Of a DNA stretch of 48,828 bases, positions 43,978-48,828 are shown in pieces. The stretch covers positions 1 through 48,828 of the forward strand of contig JADGJC010000293.1 of assembly GCA_027596075.1 (NCBI GenBank). The letters run 5' to 3'. This stretch comes from Rhizophlyctis rosea. Its lineage: Eukaryota; Chytridiomycota; Chytridiomycetes; Rhizophlyctidales; Rhizophlyctidaceae. The position numbers were made by a program, and so were the translations under genes. The notes beneath the pieces are model-generated. The model was not told the DNA's origin. It saw only the letters and a list, made by a program, of their open reading frames with translations, and searched no databases. Within the stretch, counting starts at the first letter, position 1. The number at the start of each line of letters is the position of its first letter.

Positions 43978-46900
43978 ATGTCCCTATCGGTTGAAAAGTG
44001 AAGCGGATTGTGCCACAACATCAAATATGGATGTGGGCGGGGAGGGGGCATTTCTCATCCATTTTTAAGATTCTTCCCACCGGATTCATCTGCCCTTTGC
44101 TTTTCGGCTTTCTTTCGGCAACGTCACCTTTCAGCGTTCATGCCAATGATGAAACCTATTGGTGTGGTTGGTCGGAGCCATTCAATTTCGGTTTCAGGGC
44201 TCCGTTAAGCACTGCATTCAAAATTATGCTTCCGGATTCGCGGTAGCTTTGGGATAATCGGCTATCAAAATCTGTTTCAATATTTCAATCCATTCAAATA
44301 CAATCGTCCCCCTTCCCCGAATCAAAAGTGCATTCATTTGCCCCAATCCCCTTCGGATATCCACTGGCTGAAGCCTTAACCTCCCCCCACTCCTCTCCGC
44401 ACTCCTCCCAAACTCCCCTCCCTCCACCCTCCCGCCGCTTCTCCCCTCTCCCGCATATAATTTAAGACAAGCTTGATATGTTGGATCAGTGGGAAGAATG
44501 CACCCAGCACAGTGGCATGTGGGCATTAGCGGCGTCCGCCATGGTGTAAGCAGGCGAACTGTAACATCCACAACCGATAACGAATTGGAAGATCGTTCCG
44601 GCCTGCTTGAAGGGGATTCATGCGGTGGCTTGCTTGAACACCATAACTGTGCTGAAAGCTCTCACGGATGTTGCAATGATATTCCCCAGCATAGATCGAA
44701 CTCCACAGGCTGTCACTTTCTTTTTGCCGATATTTTCGCTTCGCCAGGGATAATGGGGAGACAGCTTGGACATACATGTTTGAAACCTGACAAACAACCG
44801 GGTTGAAGACCAACTGCCGTCCTCCACTTTGAACTCTTTGAGCAGAGTGTAAAGAACTGAGACGAGTGGGAGATGGTGGCGCGGATTCTCCATACTCAGC
44901 CATAATTCCATATTTATCCTTTCAGGCAATTGCAGATTCTGCTCACGCTACCGAAATTATTGGTATAGCGGAGGAGGATAGAGTGGTATCTCTAGTCGAC
45001 GCAGCAAGGATGATATCGGCGGTAGCGGAGGCGGCCTTTGAGCCCCGCAATGTGTCATAGCAAACAGGTTGAGATCTCATGAATGTCTTGTTTGGCAGTG
45101 TTCATTCCCGTGCCTGAATCAGAGAGTGCACCGAACTTCAAGATCCATTCGTCCGTTCATATTTGCTGTACCCGTCTCCAAAAGTTCCGTCCAGATGCCT
45201 ATTCTTCCTCTGCCCTAGCGACCTACCCATGACATGCTCGAAAAGGCTCCAACATAGCAAAAAGAATCGCCGGAGAGCTGCAGTATTAGTCGTGCTCCAC
45301 TGTCATACATTTCACGCAACGGATCACTCCGATCAGTCAATAGCCCTTCTTTGCAAAACCTATGCAGCGTTGTAATCGATCCTTCAAAGACGAATGTCAT
45401 GAAATCAATCTGCATCCACTTTTCTTGTCCGATTCGCGTGGGGAACACCAAAAAAAAAATGAACAGGCGAATGGGATGTACGAGGAGAAGCTCCGATTGG
45501 TTTCAATCGGTAGCCTCTCGTCAAAATTATGAGATTCTCCTCCTTCGCTCGTACGAGTAATGATGTAATCACTGGAGGATCTTCAATCATGTCAAGCAAG
45601 AAGTTATGCGACAAGGAACGGCTCACGCCCTGTTCTCATAACAATAGCAGTCCAAAAAAGAAGGGTGCAGTTAGAACTGACATGACGGGCCCAGCCTGTA
45701 GCACTCAACATTTGAAACCCCTAACATCAATTCGTACAAACTCAATGGCAAACCTGATACAATATGCGGGGACTGTTACGTATTGTCCATATTCGAATTG
45801 CCGTGCCGACAAACCTTCATTCGATATCGATCATCGCAGAGCTGTGCAAAAAACAGCAGAGGGTGCTGCCCTGATAATCTAGAGATGCTGTTGCGCTGCT
45901 CACCGTGCTTTCTTCTTCCTCTCTATGGACTGCTTTCGTAAAACCAGCAGAGCTTTTTGAAGTCTTGATCTCCATGCCGGAAACACGTCACAGATTGCGG
46001 GTGTCAGGCTGCTGAACCCTCAAAAATGAGATGAAATCACTGATAAATGAACCCGGCCATACCCTTGTTTTTTCCACTTTTTATTCCGATGGAGACAAAA
46101 AATATCAATGATACGGGCGGGGATAATAGCCAGTGAATGGCATATTATGTCTGTCTTCTCGTTCCTAAAGCATTTGATGGGGTTTCTCTGTTCAGAGAAA
46201 CACAACTCATATTCTCCCCAATGTCCATTCAGCAACGTTGTATGGCTTCAAAGTGGGGGAGCTGATATTAGTTCAAGCCTTCGTTTCAATCAACTACACG
46301 CATGACCGACAGCATTGTGGTATTACCCAATAATTCAACCCGATTCAAGCCTCAGCGGTTTCCGCTTCTCTTTTTTCGTTGGAATGATTGACGCGGCGAG
46401 TATGCTGATGTTTTTGTATTTCCACCCTTTGTTACCCCCTACTTGTAAGTTTATGCCTCCCATTCGCCAAGAAGTCTAGCGGGATGGACAGATACTAAAG
46501 ATTGCTCGCCTACTTCCGCAGAAGGCTGTTGGAGGTGGTGCAATTTGTGGTCGACTGTTTGGCCTGGTGAATAAAGTACCAGATTTTGTCCCGTGTCGGA
46601 TATTTTGAGCAACTACCAGACAAGAGGCTTTGTCATGATCCATTCGAAGATGTTGACTTTGTGATAGCACCGCAAACATCCCAGCCCCGGATTCTACGTC
46701 GATAACTTCAAGATGCCAAAAACCGCATCCCCTGCCGCGCACTGCAAGTACTCATCCTGGTATGGGGCACGGAAGGAGGCGTTTTCCTTTTTGGTTGTCT
46801 ACTGAACAAGACATCCAATTCTGGCAGTACTACAATGCGGTGGTATCATTTCACACATCACAACATGTTCACTAAACCCCTCGCCACCAAATCGCACCAA

Positions 46901-48706
46901 CTGCTTCCAAATTGCCGGTTGGAGGTCAATTGCGCAGTACGCCCGACTCTTTTTGCCATACTGCAACATCATTTACGCACAACTGTATAGCCCTTCCCTT
47001 TCCTGGAAAATTCCCAGTCAGCATGATTGATTGAGAATACTACTGTTGGCAACAAGTTTCCTTTACGCCTGGGCCCGAAATCAGGGGTTTTCACTCACAT
47101 CTAAATAACTTGAAGGTGTGTAGGAGAGCTTACCTCCAAAAACACGTCTGTGGCCGTTGATCCACGGATACCAATCGTAAGGAGACCCACTTCCCGCTCC
47201 TTTCTGAGTCTGAATGACGTCGAATCCGCCTTTTCCACCTTCTTTTCTAAACTTCTCATCTCTAGCCAATAGGCGAATGGCCAAGTGGTAAACGTTTCAA
47301 TTTGCTGATCCCGCTTTAGAGCCACCAAATCGCAATGAACATCTTTTTTTCTCGACACTTTTTTACGACATCTCTCAGCAGGGTTGTATCTTGAGAGAAT
47401 CCCGATGATTGACGGATTGTCGAAACAAAGCAAATGCGATGCACAGATTCACAGTTGACGCATATGCCTCGCGGCATTACTGGTGCAATGCGCTGTGTGT
47501 CAAGTCAAAGCGTCAAGTGCTCACAATTTTTTTGACCAGACATTGAACAGAGACAGTAGGGGTCAAAAAGAACAACTTGTGTCGATTTCTCCATAATGGG
47601 GAACAGAACGTGCGTGAAGCCGTATGCCGGATGTAATCTCTCACTGACTTTACTGCACGTCAATATCCTCGGGCAGGGTCATTCTGGGGACGTAGTACCC
47701 CACGAGCTGCCATGGGAGATGGTTTGGTATAGAGCGAGCGGGAAGTCAATGCTCGTGGTGTTCTTGAAGACTATAGAAAGAACATTGACTGCTGCCAGCT
47801 TGGTCGACTCCTCACTGCCGGCGTCGAATACACAATTGCGGTCGAATTTCGAATAGCTCTTTTCTCGTTGTAAGTGACACGTTTAGAACCCAATTGACTA
47901 AGTGTCATTCGTTTGCATGAACCTCTCTTTGATGACTCCATGATATTAAGGAAAGAGCAATGGACTAAAAAAGACGAACACACACCAGTACACCATATCA
48001 TATGGACTCCACATGCCTCCACGGCAAGAACGTCAACCCCTCCTCCATTGCTGGTAGGTTACAGGGATTTGTTCTTTGAACAAGAAACCCTGATTTCAGA
48101 AGACTCGGCGGCTGTCAGCCAAAATGGTCGATGAACGGGGGTTTATAAATGAGGTAGTGATTGACCCAATGACGGTGTATGGGCACAAACGAAAAAAGCG
48201 GGAACCTCTCAAGCAGTAACGGGTAGTGGAGAATTAACATACTGCAGAAGCCACAATGTAGAAGCAAATCCGCCCTTCGTGCGATTCACTATTGCACATC
48301 CCCACTCACAGCAGCCGCGGTTGCACACCTGGCACCTTGGCCAGTCGCCCTGCACCCGACGCTTGCGGATGAACTCGGATGGGAGAGAGGCCAAAAAAAC
48401 CAAGAAAAAAGCGACATTCGCATTCACATAAAAAGACACTGTTCAGACGGGGCAGAAAAGATCCTCTTGAGTGCCTTGGGCGCAATCTCATCTCTTGACC
48501 CATTCGTCACGGGGTAGCACATTTTCATCGAATCACAACAACCCTTCCCAAAAATGATCGACCCGACAGCACGAGTTGTAGGGAGAACGACTGATTTTTG
48601 ATATGATAATACCGGGAAGAATTCGTGGATTACTAGTCTTGGACCCACTATGCAAAACGATGAAACCTCTATGATGAATGAAGGCGGAAAGGTTTTTTTC
48701 TTCTTT

Positions 48707-48737
<31 letters not shown>

Positions 48738-48828
48738 GGCGTTTGGTTATCCAATTGGAAACCCCACATACCGCCAAACCCCAAGCGGTTTGTGTTTTCC
48801 CACGTGGGATTCCAAAACCAAACACATA
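43978..48828. other. Gene-poor terminal region, about 4.9 kb
   Basis: No convincing gene. A leftward open frame at 44571-44224 (115 codons) has G-ending codons and ends plausibly in FEWIEILKQILIADYPKATANPEA. It has a RSGGRVEGGEFGRSAERSGG low-complexity centre and could be a small hypothetical protein or a terminal exon, but no upstream exons could be joined. Other frames (46476-46742, 47101-47433 and 48424-48825, all minus) look fortuitous; the last is created by the poly-G tract. Confidence 0.4.
48704..48739. repeat. T13G23 homopolymer junction
   Basis: Thirteen Ts (48704-48716) are followed directly by 23 Gs (48717-48739) and then CG. A homopurine/homopyrimidine run this long next to the window end is typical of a sequencing or assembly artefact, although a real poly-G tract cannot be excluded. 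Confidence 0.9.

Noticed and set aside
48424..48825. 133-codon minus frame with a proline/lysine run
   Set aside because: The core is the T13G23 homopolymer translated in antisense.

Overview
The window reads as nuclear DNA of an early-diverging (zoosporic/chytrid-like) fungus. The genes have short GT..AG introns of about 45-100 nt with CTAAC/CTGAC-like branch points. Gene-rich islands are separated by long non-coding stretches of lower GC. The protein types fit such a lineage: an F-box-like/WW-type ankyrin protein, an ABCC transporter, a MINPP-type histidine phosphatase, a 7TM-like protein and a very intron-rich secreted solute-binding-like protein. No tRNA, rRNA, CRISPR array or intact transposon was recognised. 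Both ends are low complexity (an almost pure G/C block at 1-120 and a T13G23 run near 48.7 kb), which suggests contig-edge sequence.

Layout. 214-1821 (+): Rab-like small GTPase with a long cysteine-free tail and non-canonical active-site residues. 1.8-11.3 kb: gene desert. 11360-13008 (-): type II membrane glycoprotein, divergent from 13272-14426 (+), an ankyrin-like repeat protein. 15338-15997 (+): GNAT-fold N-acyltransferase, convergent with 16264-20857 (-), a five-exon ABCC full transporter. 21817-26208 (-): secreted extracellular-solute-binding-like protein split into about 22-23 exons, two of them 16 and 19 nt. 26.2-32.7 kb: gene desert with a cluster of inverted repeats near 27.8 kb. 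32671-35105 (+): six-exon MINPP-like phosphatase whose first intron is packed with small GC-rich hairpins. 35.1-39.3 kb: desert. 39288-40353 (-): four-exon multi-pass membrane protein with one apparent +1 frameshift. 41328-42026 (-): HemG-type flavodoxin. 42857-43977 (-): three-pass membrane protein with a C-terminal ectodomain. 44-48.8 kb: no convincing gene.

The genes do not form an operon-like pathway, but several act at the cell surface or on small-molecule sensing and transport (ABCC pump, solute-binding-like ectodomain, 7TM-like protein, two membrane glycoproteins, secreted phosphatase). The most unusual signal is a mosaic of synonymous codon choice. Within single exons, blocks that use C-rich codons (CTC, TCC, CGC) switch abruptly to blocks that use G-rich codons (TTG, AGT, AGG), often with C-skew first and G-skew toward the 3' end. 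Exon joins were inferred by hand from splice motifs and reading phase, without transcript or homology data.
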